Notes under the pieces: model-generated | Told to the model about the DNA's origin: nothing | The model's database searches: none | Seen by the model: the letters and a program-made list of their open reading frames with translations, nothing else | Assembly (NCBI GenBank): GCA_030761205.1 | Contig: JAULJL010000004.1 | Coordinates: forward strand, 21,053,172 to 21,117,171 | Origin: Fremontodendron californicum | Lineage: Eukaryota; Streptophyta; Magnoliopsida; Malvales; Malvaceae | Direction of reading: 5' to 3' | DNA: 64,000 nucleotides | Translations under genes and position numbers: made by a program | In this document: positions 22,835-33,633 of the stretch, one piece after another | Position numbering within the stretch: the stretch's first letter is position 1 | Layout: each line of letters starts with the position of its first letter

Positions 22835-25080
22835 CTATTCAACAACCTCAGGGGCATAACACCTTCCACTTCGTGTTAAGTGCCCCACACCTGTAATATC
22901 TTGTTGACTTGAAGACCCTGACATAACCATGTTGCAGTCATATTTCCATGGTGCAGCTTTGTTTTCCTTGTATGAAAAGGAAAAAGGCAAATCTATGATT
23001 ATCTTAGGCGCAATTTTCTCAACAACCGGAGTAGTCTTCTCTGGTTCATCGTAATAGATGATCAAAGGTCTTCCTATTCCATAGCCATCCGCATTCTCAA
23101 TAACCTCTACTTCATCCTCTATTTCTTCATAAAACTGGGCTTCCCCCTCATCCACCATCTTTTGGACTTTAGCCAAAAAGTCCCCGCATCCCTGTATGAT
23201 ATAACCTTTACATCCATGGAATGGGCACCAATCCTCCACCCTGTTTGCAACCATTTTTAAACTGTTACCATCCTCCATCATTCCCGCTTTTACCATTTCG
23301 ACCCAAACTTTTATCATTTGAGTCTTGACTTCACTGACATGTTTTTTCAATCTTCTTTCTTCCCCTGTCAATACTGTATTTATCGGATTCTCAGCATGAT
23401 CGGGTAATGGATTTCCTGCTATATTCGGCCCATTCCTTGTCTCGAACTTCACTACCCCAGTATTAACCAAACTTTGGACTTTCTTCTTAAAGGCAATACA
23501 GTCTTCAGCCGAATGCCCCTGGATCACTGCATGATATGCGCAGCTAACATTTGCGTTGTACCACCTTGGATATGGTGGTGTAAGAGGTTTCAGGTATACA
23601 GGTGCAACAAGTTGACTCTGCAACAGTTTAGGATATAGCTCAGCATAGGTGGTAGGAATCGGATCAAATTGGGGTTTCTGATCATTCCTTGGTGAACGTT
23701 GATCATTGTGTCCAGCACCTTGAGTGTTTGGGGTAGTGTTTCAGGGAAGATTTATCTGTGCGGATATGCCAGTTGGGAAAGGCTATTATGGTATATTGGT
23801 ATAGGGAAATGGATTTTGGGTAAAATGGTTCACATTGGGGTAGTACAAATTATACCCCGGGTAAGGTGTGTAGGGTGTAGGAGGTGCATAAGATGTAGGA
23901 GGAGTATAGGGCCTGGGAGGTGTATATGGTGTAGGAGGTGCATAGGGGTATTGATTGAAGCTAACTGCATGGGTTTCCTTTTTCTTCTTTGCAGGAAAAA
24001 CCCTCTTCGGGATAGCAGACTCACCCCCTTCCATTTTCCCGTTCTTAATGGCAGACTCTATCATCTCCCCGGATATCACCATATCTGCAAAGTCCTTGGT
24101 GGCACTCCCCACCAATTTATCATAATAAGGTGCTTTCAGGGTATTGATGAAAAGCATTGTAGTTTCCTTGTTGGTCAAAGGAGGTTTTGCTTGTGTTGCC
24201 AGGTCTCTCCATCTCTGAGAATATTCTTTACAGCTTTCAGTAGCTTTCTTTTCCATGTTTTGCAGAGTTAGACGGTCAGGTACCATGTCTGTCACATGCT
24301 TGTATTGTTCCATGAAAGCTTTGGCTAGATCCATCCAGGAACAGATCTTAGTACGGGTAAGCTGGTTATACCACCGAGTTGTGGATCCTGTCAAGCTATC
24401 CTAAAAATAGTGGATAAGCAAATTTTCATCTTCATCATGCCGGGTCATCTTCCGGTAGTACATGGTCAAATGTGCTGATGGGTTGGTAGTTTCGTTATAT
24501 TTTTCAAAGTCGGGTACTTTGAACTTTGGAGGAATCACCAGACCATGCACTATACTCATCTCTTTGGCATCTAGACTGCCAAATAGCTCCTCCCCTTCAA
24601 CTGCCCTTAACTTTCCTCTTGCAGCTGATATGTTTTCTGGGATTCTGCCATTTTAACCTTCTTTAGCTCGGCCATCTTTGCCTTTTCCTTTTCAGCCAGT
24701 TCCTCAAATTCTGGAACGTCCACATCAATTGGATCAACCCCAATGTTACCCTTTTTAGGACCAAAATTCTATACCTCAGCTGCTGGTTGGATGTAAACAT
24801 AGGATGCTGCCCCAGTTGCAAGTTCATTTCCCACATGCTGGGATGTCTGACCATTCTGATGTACTATCTCAGGTCGGCCTTCCTGGTTTACTGCCCCCAT
24901 TCTTGTAACTGAATTTTCCCCTAGCCATTTCTTCCTTATCATGGCACTCATCATTTCCATGAGTTTAGTAATCTGTTCTCGTGACTCCTCCTGAGACTTA
25001 GCAAACTTTTCCTGCAGTTCTTTCTGAATTCTTTCCATCCTTTCAATTCTAGCAAGCTGATCGTTCTCTATAGCTCTGGC
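22835..25080 (-). pseudogene. element A gag
   Basis: Pieces in order: coiled-coil start (MERIQKELQEKFAKSQEESR, 25038-24769); the retrotransposon gag domain (SLTGSTTRWYNQLTRTKI, WMDLAKAFMEQYKHVTDM, SQRWRDLATQAKPPL; 24394-23786); a Pro/Tyr-rich repeat (PYTPPRPYTPPTSYAPPTPY); and a C-terminal part (23623-22835) with a zinc-binding-like motif C-X2-H-X4-GH-X4-C (CAYHAVIQGHSAEDC) and TRSGRCYAPE. The pieces lie in different frames or behind stops. Gag would form the nucleocapsid-like particle. Confidence 0.87.
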
Positions 25081-25692
25081 TTGAGATCGAGTATTGTAAG
25101 GGTGTCAAAAATTCGATTCTTTATGAGTGCGACCAATTGTACCTTTAGTTTTGAAAACCATGAATTAGAATTTATTGACACATTTTTTTATTTTATAAAA
25201 AATGAATGAATGAATAACTAAATGTTAATGAATGAACAAATAAGTAAATAACTAAGTGTATGAATATGAATGAATAATTATAAAAAATAAATTAATAGAC
25301 AAATAAATAAATGGCTAAGTGCATGAATAATCTTACAGTATAAATGTATGAATGACTATAAATATGAATGAATGAATGAACAAATGAATGATAAATGCAT
25401 TTAAAATTATTGGCCCCGGGATAATTCCAACCAAACGGTCTTTCATTGATTTCCTGGAACCAAATACATCAAAGATAAAAGATCACTACTTAAGACAATC
25501 TGATAATCTGTCTATCCTAATTCAAAATGCTATTACAAAACACCGGTCCTATAGTAACTCCCTCGGATCTTGGACTTTTTTTTTACTGTCCTCTTTTGAT
25601 TGCCTTGCTCTTCAATCTGACCCCTACTTGTTCACGGCCCTTTGACGTGTCAGCAGAAGCATCACCGTGTCAGCTTTCCTTAGCTTGTTTCT
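25081..25692. other. spacer between ORF1 and gag of element A
   Basis: Non-coding, with low-complexity (TGAATGAA)-like repeats at 25195-25390 (ATGAATGAATAA, AATAAATAAATGG). It separates ORF1 from gag, as expected for Ogre-like elements. The 85-codon + frame at 25388-25645 has no family features. Confidence 0.6.
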
Positions 25693-27332
25693 CTAGTTGA
25701 TTGGCTCGGGCTTCCACATGCTTTGCTCTCTCTTTCCAATAGTTATTCTCCTTCTTGAGGTTTTTGACCTCTTACTCCCATTTCTCGAAAGTCTTGAGGG
25801 TCCCCTCAAATCTGAGCTCGAGCGGTACCTCTTGTTCTCCAAGTGTAATTCCTGAAGATCGCTCTTAGCAGTGTCCCTTTCTCTCTTAATCTTTTCCTTT
25901 TCTCTTTCTCGAGTTGATTCCCTATTTTTCATGTCCTCAAGCTCTTCTTGAAGTCGGGCAATCTCTTTGCTCATTTGGGCCTTTTCTTTTCCAAATTCTG
26001 ACTTTGCAATTTCTAACTCCGATGGCGCTTCTTTAGGTGGTGGACTCATGAACTGGACCTCTTTTCTATCTGATGTCAACAACCTATCATTAACCATCAA
26101 TCCCCTCTACACCAGGTAATCAGGTGTGACGATGTCGGCATATCTAGCTACCTCCACCCGATGAGTTTTCTTCCTTGCTACTACAATCTCACATACCTTT
26201 CCCGAGTATCCATCTTCTCCATAAGCAAATTCCAAATCACTAAGGTCTGGGTTGTATGAGTAAACTAACAGGATTCCGATTGTCTTAGTACCAACAGTGG
26301 TGCATAGCTCACTCCTCCCCATACTCCCAATAATGGAACAGAAGCTTTATCTCTGCACTTGTACAACGTCGGCATAGGAGCTATCCATGGAGCCCTCCAA
26401 ATTACCATCTCAACCTTGATATTTAGGAATATGTTGATCCATTGTTCCTCAGTCCTATTTTCAAGCCAATCCCTCTTAAGAAATTCACCAATTGGTGCAA
26501 AAGACTTCCAATACGAGTGAAGAGGGAAATTCTCCTGTTTACAAAAATGACTCTGAACCCATATGTAAAGAAGCTGTATACAACCTATAAAACGCCATTT
26601 TCCTTCCCGTCTACAAAAATTCATAGATCGGATTTTTTCTACTATAATTACCGGGGCTGGGTTTATCCTCTGCTCAAGCCTCTCAAAAACATCAAATACC
26701 GCCACATCCACATATCCTAATGTCTTTGGGAAGATAAGTAAACCATAGATAGCCAAAGCAAAAATATTCCTAATTGTCTCCTTACTTGAATGGCTGTGGA
26801 TTAAGGTCGATAAAATATCCCATGATATACAGTAGCTTACCCCTTTTCGGACAACATGACTTTTGACCCAATTTCTTTCCACTCCCAGAATCTTAGACAC
26901 TTTTTTCTTGAAACCCGACGTCTTTTTATCCTTCAAATAAATACGGTCAGGAATAACATACTCAATATGCAGCAAGGCTGAATATTCCTCTATGGTTGGA
27001 GTCATATCCTATCAGTTGAAAGTAAAACACCAGTAAGCGGGATTCCAGAATTGCACCACAGCCCGGATTACTTCATTACTGACCTTTACTTCAACTAACA
27101 GTGCTATGTCTCCATAAGTCTGAGTGAGGGCTTCTTTTTCTGATATATTCCATTGATTCCATATATCCATCAATTCCTGGAGATCATTTTTCCTTATAAT
27201 AAGATCAACCTCAGCTGGCAATACTGACACATATCCTTTTTTCAAACAATCCCCATTATCCTGCTGACCTTTCTTGGACTGTTTCCTAACCTCTAAATGC
27301 TTCTCGACCACTGAGACATTATGACCTTCCAT
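25693..27332 (-). pseudogene. element A ORF1 (DUF7745-like protein of Ogre elements)
   Basis: Extra ORF upstream of gag, a hallmark of the Ogre group; function unknown. Starts near MEGHNVSVVEKHLE (27332), runs through LMDIWNQWNISEKEAL and VQFWNPAYWCFTFN, meets two consecutive stops, and continues in the same frame with MTPTIEEYSALLHIEYVIPD, AIYGLLIFPKTLGYVD and RDWLENRTEEQWINIF to about 26265. After a frameshift it reads LLVYSYNPDLSDLEFAYGED and VARYADIVTPDYLVW, then a charged coiled coil (EIARLQEELEDMKNRESTRE; 26100-25693). The name DUF7745 is from memory of the family. Confidence 0.75.
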
Positions 27333-28279
27333 GGAAGCCCTTTTGGTTGGATATTATCTCGAGACCAATAACCTTCCATGTGCAAAAATGATGGCAAGAA
27401 TGCCAAAAAAAAAACAACAACAAAAAGAAAATGAATTAGTAACAGGAATAAATTCGAATAATACAAAAAAAAAAACATATAATTCAAAACAATAATTATC
27501 CCTGAGGACGTCAACAAAATTTCGGCATTATAACACCCCTGGGATTAAACACCAGCACTTATTACGGGCATTGTGATGTACGTTCATCATTGCCCGATTT
27601 TCAAAAATAAACTTATTCGAAAAGTAGAATAGAAGGTATAAGGATTGGAAATATTCCTCCATGTGTTCTTAACTTTGGGATATCTAATTGGAAATCCGAC
27701 ATGGCTTCGCCTAGGTTTACTATATGAAGGTGAATTAGTTCTAAAAGCCCCGAATTGTTCCTCACTGTCGCCGGTGAAGGCTAGTAAGGCACCCCGACAA
27801 AAGTGGGTTCAATTCGTTAAAGTCTATTTCCCTAGCCCATGCGGATTGTTAATCACAAAGGCTTAGGCAATTTAGTACTTCGGAAATGTTTCACTAGCCC
27901 ATGTGGATTGTTAATCACGAAGGCTTAGTTACTTTGCTCCCACCTAAAAGGATGAAACCCGGTATAGGGCTCATTATAGTGTGTGAGGAGAAATAACAAA
28001 CCTTTCACCACCTATTCTACATCCCTTATTCTAAATGCCCTAACAAGATTAAACAACATAAATCATCAATTAATCAATAAATGATTATATGCACCAAAAT
28101 AACCAGAGAACAATTATAATATGTATGCACATGAATATGGACATATTTAAAAACATTTTATTATTTTCAAAATTCTCCTTATTTAAAAAAAATGAGGGAA
28201 TTAAAATTAAATACCAATTAAATCAACAAAACCGAGACTTTGATAACACACGAATAATTCTAGGCCTGACTCTCTAATG
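27333..28279 (-). other. element A 5' leader
   Basis: Untranslated leader between the primer binding site and ORF1. A block at about 27540-27990 (TTACGGGCATTGTGATGTAC, TCCATGTGTTC, GGCACCCCG) is also present in element B at 59400-59760, so it is conserved across the family. A nearly exact internal duplication occurs: TTTCCCTAGCCCATGCGGAT at 27827 and again at about 27889 as TTTCACTAGCCCATGTGGAT. Confidence 0.65.
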
Positions 28280-28297
28280 TCCCCAGCGGAGTCGCCA
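28280..28297 (-). other. primer binding site of element A (tRNA-Arg type)
   Basis: Minus strand TGGCGACTCCGCTGGGGA, three bases inside the 5' LTR (28301). This is the type known for Ogre elements, complementary to a tRNA-Arg 3' end. Element B has the identical 18-mer at 60097-60114. Confidence 0.85.
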
Positions 28298-28607
28298 AGC
28301 TGTCGCAACCTAAAAAAATAACAAGTCTCATCGCAAGACCTTATATTCGTTAAGCGTGACATTAAAAAAACCGAGGAAAGTCGACTTAACTCCTCTTGAA
28401 AAATGAAGGTTTTGAAAATGACCTTGAAAAGGACATGGAGTCGCCACCAATCTTTTTTAGCTACGTGTGATCGGCCACCTATTAAAACCGGTTTTGTGAA
28501 ACATTTTAAAAAGCAATTTCAAGTCTGCGTTATAAACCAGAGAAAATCGAAGAATCGGGTTCGAGACTCGATTACGTGTGGGGAAGGATTAGCACCCCCA
28601 CAACGCC

Positions 28608-30108
28608 TGATGGAGACTCAATTAAGAGTTGTAAACCCAAGTGCAGGTTATGTTCAAGTAATAAATTCTCGGGTGTCCGAGGTCGAACCACAGGGAAGCG
28701 TATTAGTAAGTATAAGTTTATAAATATATAAGAAAAATAAAGTAAACAAGATATTAGGGAATCAACAACAAAATAAGATAAACAAGATATTAGAGAACAA
28801 AATAAACAAAATATAAAAGAAATTAAACAAGATATAAAAAAAACAATAAGAAAAGATGTTGAGGTTAGAGAATCCACTCTTGGTGTTATGCTAAGATTAA
28901 TCTTGTTTTATTACACAATTGAAATCCACACATAAAGGAGGTTCCAATCGGAAGGTTTAGCAATTCAGTCCAAATTGTCCAACGTCCATAGCATATGATA
29001 TTATGTTCATTTGGTGTCCTCAAAACTCATAAAAAGAGTCCAAGCATTCCTTATGCCAAGGTATATGTCTACAACAAATCAAGGTTATGAAACCAAGCAT
29101 TTATTGTGCCATTTTCATTGTCAATAATGAATCAAGATCCCTACTTTGCAAGTATGATTTTAAACCAAAAGAAAATATTATCTATACTAGTGTTTATAAA
29201 TGATAATTCATTTTAGCTCATGTTTAAGAGACTAACCTTAGCATTTACCAAGAGCTTCACCTCATCACCTCAACAATATGATTAGCAACACATACTAAAA
29301 ATGAAAAGAAATGTAAGAAGCATAAGTAAATAAAGAAAAAGAAAACTAGAGAAAGGAAAGAAAAAGAAAACTTAGAGAATTTTATTACAATGGCTAATAT
29401 CCTACCAATGTATAATGTCCCCTAATACTCATCCAAGGCCCTCTATTTATACACATTTTGGAGAGCTAAATGACAAGAGACAAGCTTTATAAATTTCAAA
29501 GGTAGGTATAATAGGTGGGTGCATTTTTCTAACAATTTTCGTCATGTTGTATGACAATTCTGATCAGCCAGCTTGATGGTCGATTTTGTCAATGTTAGAG
29601 GCTCGATCTGATCAAATGGTCTTCTAGAAAAATATGCCACTATTAGTTACTGATCCATAGCGGTTGAAATCAGATCATTTTCTCATGTGGATCGGAAGAT
29701 ATGGTCAAAATACCAAAACGGTGCAGAACAGACGTCATTGCACATCAGCCAACTTGATGGTTGATTTCGGTAGGGAAAACGACTCCGTTTCAATAAGTGT
29801 AAAACATGAAAAAGATAGATATGCCTCTTAGCTTTGCACGGTTAAAATTTCAGCCTTATTGCTTCAGTGAAACTCCAGATATAGCTGATATGGCAAAAGG
29901 TGTCGGAACTAGAACTGAATTGGATTTGCCCTTAATTCTTGATTTAACCTAGTAATCTGAAATCACTCAAAGAAACTCATGAAAAACACCAAATTACATA
30001 AAAATATAAAAGATCATAAACACAAGTAGACTAAGCAATAATAACTCGTATTTGAAACAAAACAATAATAAAACATAACTAAAAACTATATAATTATACG
30101 AGTTATCA
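28608..30108 (-). repeat. element C 3' LTR
   Basis: 1501 bp, + strand ends TGATGGAGAC...GAGTTATCA. Differs from the 5' LTR near 29640 (C/T), 29770, 29794 and 29818 (three changes within 50 bp), 30056 (A/C) and 30073 (A/G). No indels seen. The 91-101 codon minus-strand frames inside both LTRs are AT-driven and have no family match. Confidence 0.95.
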
Positions 30109-30121
30109 CACCCCCACACTT
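30109..30121 (-). other. polypurine tract of element C
   Basis: Minus strand AAGTGTGGGGGTG directly before the 3' LTR, the usual Athila-type plus-strand priming site. A second, very similar tract, AAGTGTGGGGGAAG, lies at 31012-30999 within the 3' untranslated region. Confidence 0.85.
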
Positions 30122-31902
30122 AGATTGTTGCTAGTCCCTAGCAACGACTCAATAAAAATAAAATAAGAAAATCTAATCTAATCCATTTTCGTAGGAAATC
30201 ACGGTGGCACTTAGCATGTGACACAAGCCTTTAAACCCCTAGGTGTCCCTAGTGGACGAGTTTAGTCTCGTGAGGGTTTGCTAGAACGATACCCACAAAC
30301 ATTGAAAAACTAAAATATAAGTAAACTACATACACTAAAAATATTTACTCCTAATCCTTTCAATATAAATTAGAGACAATCTTTGAACAAGTCTTATAAA
30401 CTAATCAATAGCTCAAAGAATTTCACAAAAATTCATGCTTGAATGTAAATAAATGAGTTAAGCCAATATTAACATAACATATTTCAATCAAAATAGTGCA
30501 TATTCAACTTAATCTCAACCTCTCACATGGGATACTCTCATGATTTTCACTCTTTAAAGTAGTGGTAAAGTGTTTACACTCAATCAATCTCATGAAAACA
30601 CTTCTACCATATGCTTGCTTGTCCACCTATTCTCCACTATTTAGATCATACAACTTCATAAATCAAGAGGTCTTTATTCAAGGTTGTAATGGGGCCAAAG
30701 GGTTATAATGTGGTTAAAGAACAAAAGGATAAAGATATCACAAAGGTTCCAAAGAGTTCATAGAGTTTAGAGACATAATAAGATCATACAAATAAATTTC
30801 TCAAAACTCTTTACAAGTACATAGTCACATAGGCTAAATATTCATGTTGAGCCTTTGCTTCATTCTAACCAACTTTGTAACATCTTTTTCTTTACTTTAA
30901 CTAGAAGTTCAAGAGAAGATTTTTTTTTTTTTTTTTGAATATGGGAATGTATTTAACAATGATCCCTTTCTTTTTCTCTTGACTTTTTCTTTTCTTTTCT
31001 TCCCCCACACTTATCTTTTGTTTCTAACCCAAATTTTCAACTAAAAATATCCCTTGTTTTTTTGCAATATGTCTCAAAATATATAATCCATCTTTAGAAC
31101 AAGGGTAAGGATATAAGTATATTTAGGCTAGGTGTAAGTTGTGGTTACCAATAAAACAGCATATTTAATGTAGGCTCAAATTGGCTCACTAGTGGGGATG
31201 TTCTCTTAGAACATTAATAATGGATGGCTGTTTGGCTCTGGTTATAATCCTAATGCCTCTATCATATTCATGTTGTCACATGTATAAATATAGTCTCAAA
31301 CGGTTTAAAGCAAGTTCTAGAGAATCATGTAATCATAAGAACACTCAAGAAAGAAATTAGATTGATTTGTATAATGCATCAATCATTATAGGCTCAAAAA
31401 CTCACAAGGATGATTATACAAGTTAGATTAAGTCTAAACATGCTTCTTTCTCAATCAACATATCATATTAACATTGGCTCATAAAAAGGTTGATATCAAG
31501 CTCAATTCTCATGAAAATCTTCTCACTAATAAATCGGTTTTAGACTTATGCAATTCATATCTCATTATAGTATTGAAAGTAACTAAAACACACTAAAAAC
31601 ACACTAAGTCTAAACATGCTTTTTTTTTTTTTTTTTGAAGAAGAAGAAGATTAAATCAAACTGACAAGGTATGTCTCAAGTCTCCCTTACTCAGACCTTG
31701 TTCAGAATGAATACTTCTAAATGTCTTAAAACACAACAATTTTTTTTTTTTTAAATTAGCAAAATATGTCCCTTACCCCCTACTAAAATATGACATTGTC
31801 CCCAATGTCAAATTTTAAAGGTAGAATTTAGGAGATATTACCTGCAGAGGTTGCTAACCACTTATTATAACTGAGACACAACAAACAAAATGTTAGATAA
31901 TG
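30122..31902 (-). other. element C 3' untranslated region
   Basis: 1.8 kb between the LOG-like stop codon and the polypurine tract; no coding frame. It contains a second polypurine-like tract followed by a long purine run (31012 down to about 30960), poly(T) runs on the + strand near 30912-30935, 31620-31637 and 31739-31752, a GTTGCTAGTCCCTAGCAAC hairpin at 30126-30144, and a perfect inverted repeat TGACATTGTCCCCAATGTCA at 31791-31810. Confidence 0.75.
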
Positions 31903-32550
31903 TCACAAAGACAAAGTGCAATCCACTCCTTGCTTGTCCACATCTCTTTTTCTTTTTCCGAGCGTTTGCGAAACAACCGTAGCAGGTAAATACTCATAAG
32001 CTTGGAGTTTTTTGAGTAAATCTTCAATGGTTGTAGCAGAAATTATGGTTCTCCTTGCCTCTGAAAATATGAATCCATTATCCACAGCATTATCTAAATA
32101 TGAAAGCAAATTACTAAAATAACCATTAATGTTAAGCAAACCAATGGGTTTCTTATTTGTTACCAAAGATGACCAAGAAGCCACGCAAGCTATTTCTTCC
32201 ACTGTACCCAGACCTCCTGGTAAAGCAATGAATGCATCGGCAGAATGGTACATGATTGTTATCCGTTCAGGGATACTCCAGACTTGTATTTCCTTACCCA
32301 CGGTAGGTCCACAAAAATCTGTGAATAGTTTTGGCACGATTCCTAGAACTGGACTTCCTCCGGCGTGTGCTGCTGTAGCGACTGCTCCCATTAAACCCGT
32401 ACTACCGCCTCCATAAATCAAGTGGATCTTTTGTTGGGCAAGTATTACTCCAACTCTTATGGCTTCATCAGCGAATATGTTATTTTTCCCTGGATAAGCA
32501 CCTCCAAAGACACAAATTTTTTTAATGCGTTGGGACGAAGTACTTTCCAT
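31903..32550 (-). CDS. LOG-like cytokinin phosphoribohydrolase family protein, captured by element C
   Basis: 215 residues, intact and intronless. LOG enzymes release active cytokinin bases from cytokinin riboside 5'-monophosphates in the cytosol and nucleus. Visible: Rossmann-like start KKICVFGGAYPG (10-21), nucleotide-binding GGGSTGLMG (47-55), and the family signature PGGLGTVEE (111-119) preceded by SADAFIAL. R96 sits in the expected place, but the common RKAEM block reads RITIM, so the lysine after the arginine is missing, and the usual FCGSSPG start reads FGGAYPG. The C-terminus adds a basic GKRKRDVDK tail (198-206). Host LOG genes normally have several introns, so an mRNA-derived copy is likely. 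It lies in the transcribed strand of element C, downstream of a CAG|G acceptor at about 32572. Activity is unproven; it could be a divergent relative with another substrate. Confidence 0.9.
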   Translation of the reverse strand: MESTSSQRIKKICVFGGAYPGKNNIFADEAIRVGVILAQQKIHLIYGGGSTGLMGAVATAAHAGGSPVLGIVPKLFTDFCGPTVGKEIQVWSIPERITIMYHSADAFIALPGGLGTVEEIACVASWSSLVTNKKPIGLLNINGYFSNLLSYLDNAVDNGFIFSEARRTIISATTIEDLLKKLQAYEYLPATVVSQTLGKRKRDVDKQGVDCTLSL

Positions 32551-32916
32551 TTTTTTTTCTTTTTCGAGTGCCTGAAAGAGAATGAGTACATGGTGTAATA
32601 TATAGAGGACTGAGTAGTGAATCAGACAAGAGTAATAATGTCGCCGAAAGTGTATTTGACCTGTCAGAAGAAAATGTTAACCTAACAAAAGATTTTTGCG
32701 TGATTTCAGGAAGAAAATCAAAAAGAGAAGAAAAATCAACCGTAAAAGTCCAATGCAAAAAATACGAGAATAATTACACAAATCGAACAACACGTAAATT
32801 AAACCGAAATGAAATTATTGCAAATCAAACCAAAAGCTGAGAAGTCATTTATTGTAGTTGTGATTGTGGCTCACATCTTCCTCTGGTTTTACGTCCAGAA
32901 ACGGCTTAAACGCCTT
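32551..32916 (-). promoter_or_regulatory. intercistronic region with splice acceptor before the LOG-like ORF
   Basis: 366 bp between the two cargo ORFs. Near its end the minus strand reads CATTCTCTTTCAG|GCACTC (acceptor at about 32572), 22 nt before the LOG-like ATG at 32550. A short A-rich run (GAAAAAGAAAAAAAAATGG) leads into the start codon. No ORF of interest inside. Confidence 0.55.
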
Positions 32917-33453
32917 CTATGAGTCGAGGATATGCTTCCCATCCAGTTTTCTTACAAGCTGGCAAACAGGGTCTTTTAACATCAGATTCCCAAGATGTTG
33001 CCATTCCTTTTGGAATTGCGGCCATAAATCAAGAATTTCTCTTTGTACGTCTCCACTTGGATGCGTCTCAAGAGAAAGTTGGATATTACCCAAATTCTCC
33101 TTACTCAGTCCATCCTTAATGAATTCAATTTTATCATCTCGATTAGAGGACGGAATCCCAATAGAACGACATTTACCGTTACACGTCCATCGTGCACATT
33201 TGTGGCAATTTGAACTCATGCGCTTTGCTCGTCGCTTCTTTGCAAAAGTGCTTCTACCTGTACCTGGTAAATGCAAAACAGGAAGATATTCATCTTCACG
33301 TACCTTGGCTTCAATTATCCAACGTATGTCTTCAGGAATCCCTTTGTGCATAAGCATTCTTAATCTTTCAAATCGAACTTGGTAAAGCTTTAGTAAAATA
33401 TTTCGAGGAAAAGGAGGAAATCGTTTCTGCAATCTTGTGAGAATATCATCCAT
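32917..33453 (-). CDS. basic Cys-rich ORF of element C, unknown function
   Basis: 178 residues from the second in-frame ATG (33453), chosen because a strong splice acceptor, a T tract followed by CAG|G, ends one base before it; an unspliced reading would extend 40 residues upstream. Residues 66-78 are GRSTFAKKRRAKR, followed by a cysteine cluster C83-X2-C86-X4-C91-X3-C95 (with H84). The N-terminal half is charged and probably helical (RLQKRFPPFPRNILLKLYQV). The order basic patch then Cys cluster recalls small nucleic-acid-binding Cys-rich proteins of plant RNA viruses (carlavirus NABP type), some of which suppress RNA silencing; the cysteine spacing differs, so this is only a lead. It may instead be a host-derived or env-position ORF. 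Intact, same strand as gag. Confidence 0.75.
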   Translation of the reverse strand: MDDILTRLQKRFPPFPRNILLKLYQVRFERLRMLMHKGIPEDIRWIIEAKVREDEYLPVLHLPGTGRSTFAKKRRAKRMSSNCHKCARWTCNGKCRSIGIPSSNRDDKIEFIKDGLSKENLGNIQLSLETHPSGDVQREILDLWPQFQKEWQHLGNLMLKDPVCQLVRKLDGKHILDS

Positions 33454-33466
33454 CCTGAAAAAAAAA
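33454..33466 (-). promoter_or_regulatory. candidate 3' splice site before the Cys-rich ORF
   Basis: Minus strand ends ...TTTCATTTTTTTTTTTCAG|GATGGATG: a long T tract and CAG with the ORF's ATG starting one base after the junction. Located 180 bp downstream of the end of the gag-integrase ORF. A matching donor candidate is at about 36444. Confidence 0.6.
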
Positions 33467-33633
33467 ATGAAAGAGAAATTGAAAGAGAAATTTATATACA
33501 ATATCAGTTTTGTGGGTAGCTGATGGAACCGACTTAAATAATCACAGAGTACCGTTATCCGCCATTTAACCAAGGTTAAAAAAAATGTATTATTTTTTTT
33601 TTTTTTGGAAATTAGTAAAAATTATATTTACAT

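Noticed and set aside
28572..28877. 101-codon hydrophobic ORF in element C LTR (also 36697-37017)
   Set aside because: AT-driven; crosses the LTR boundary in each copy, and the two copies differ in their ends accordingly.
31903..32550. LOG-like gene as an ordinary host gene
   Set aside because: It lies inside the LTR-bounded element C, on its transcribed strand, without introns; both flanks are retroelement sequence.
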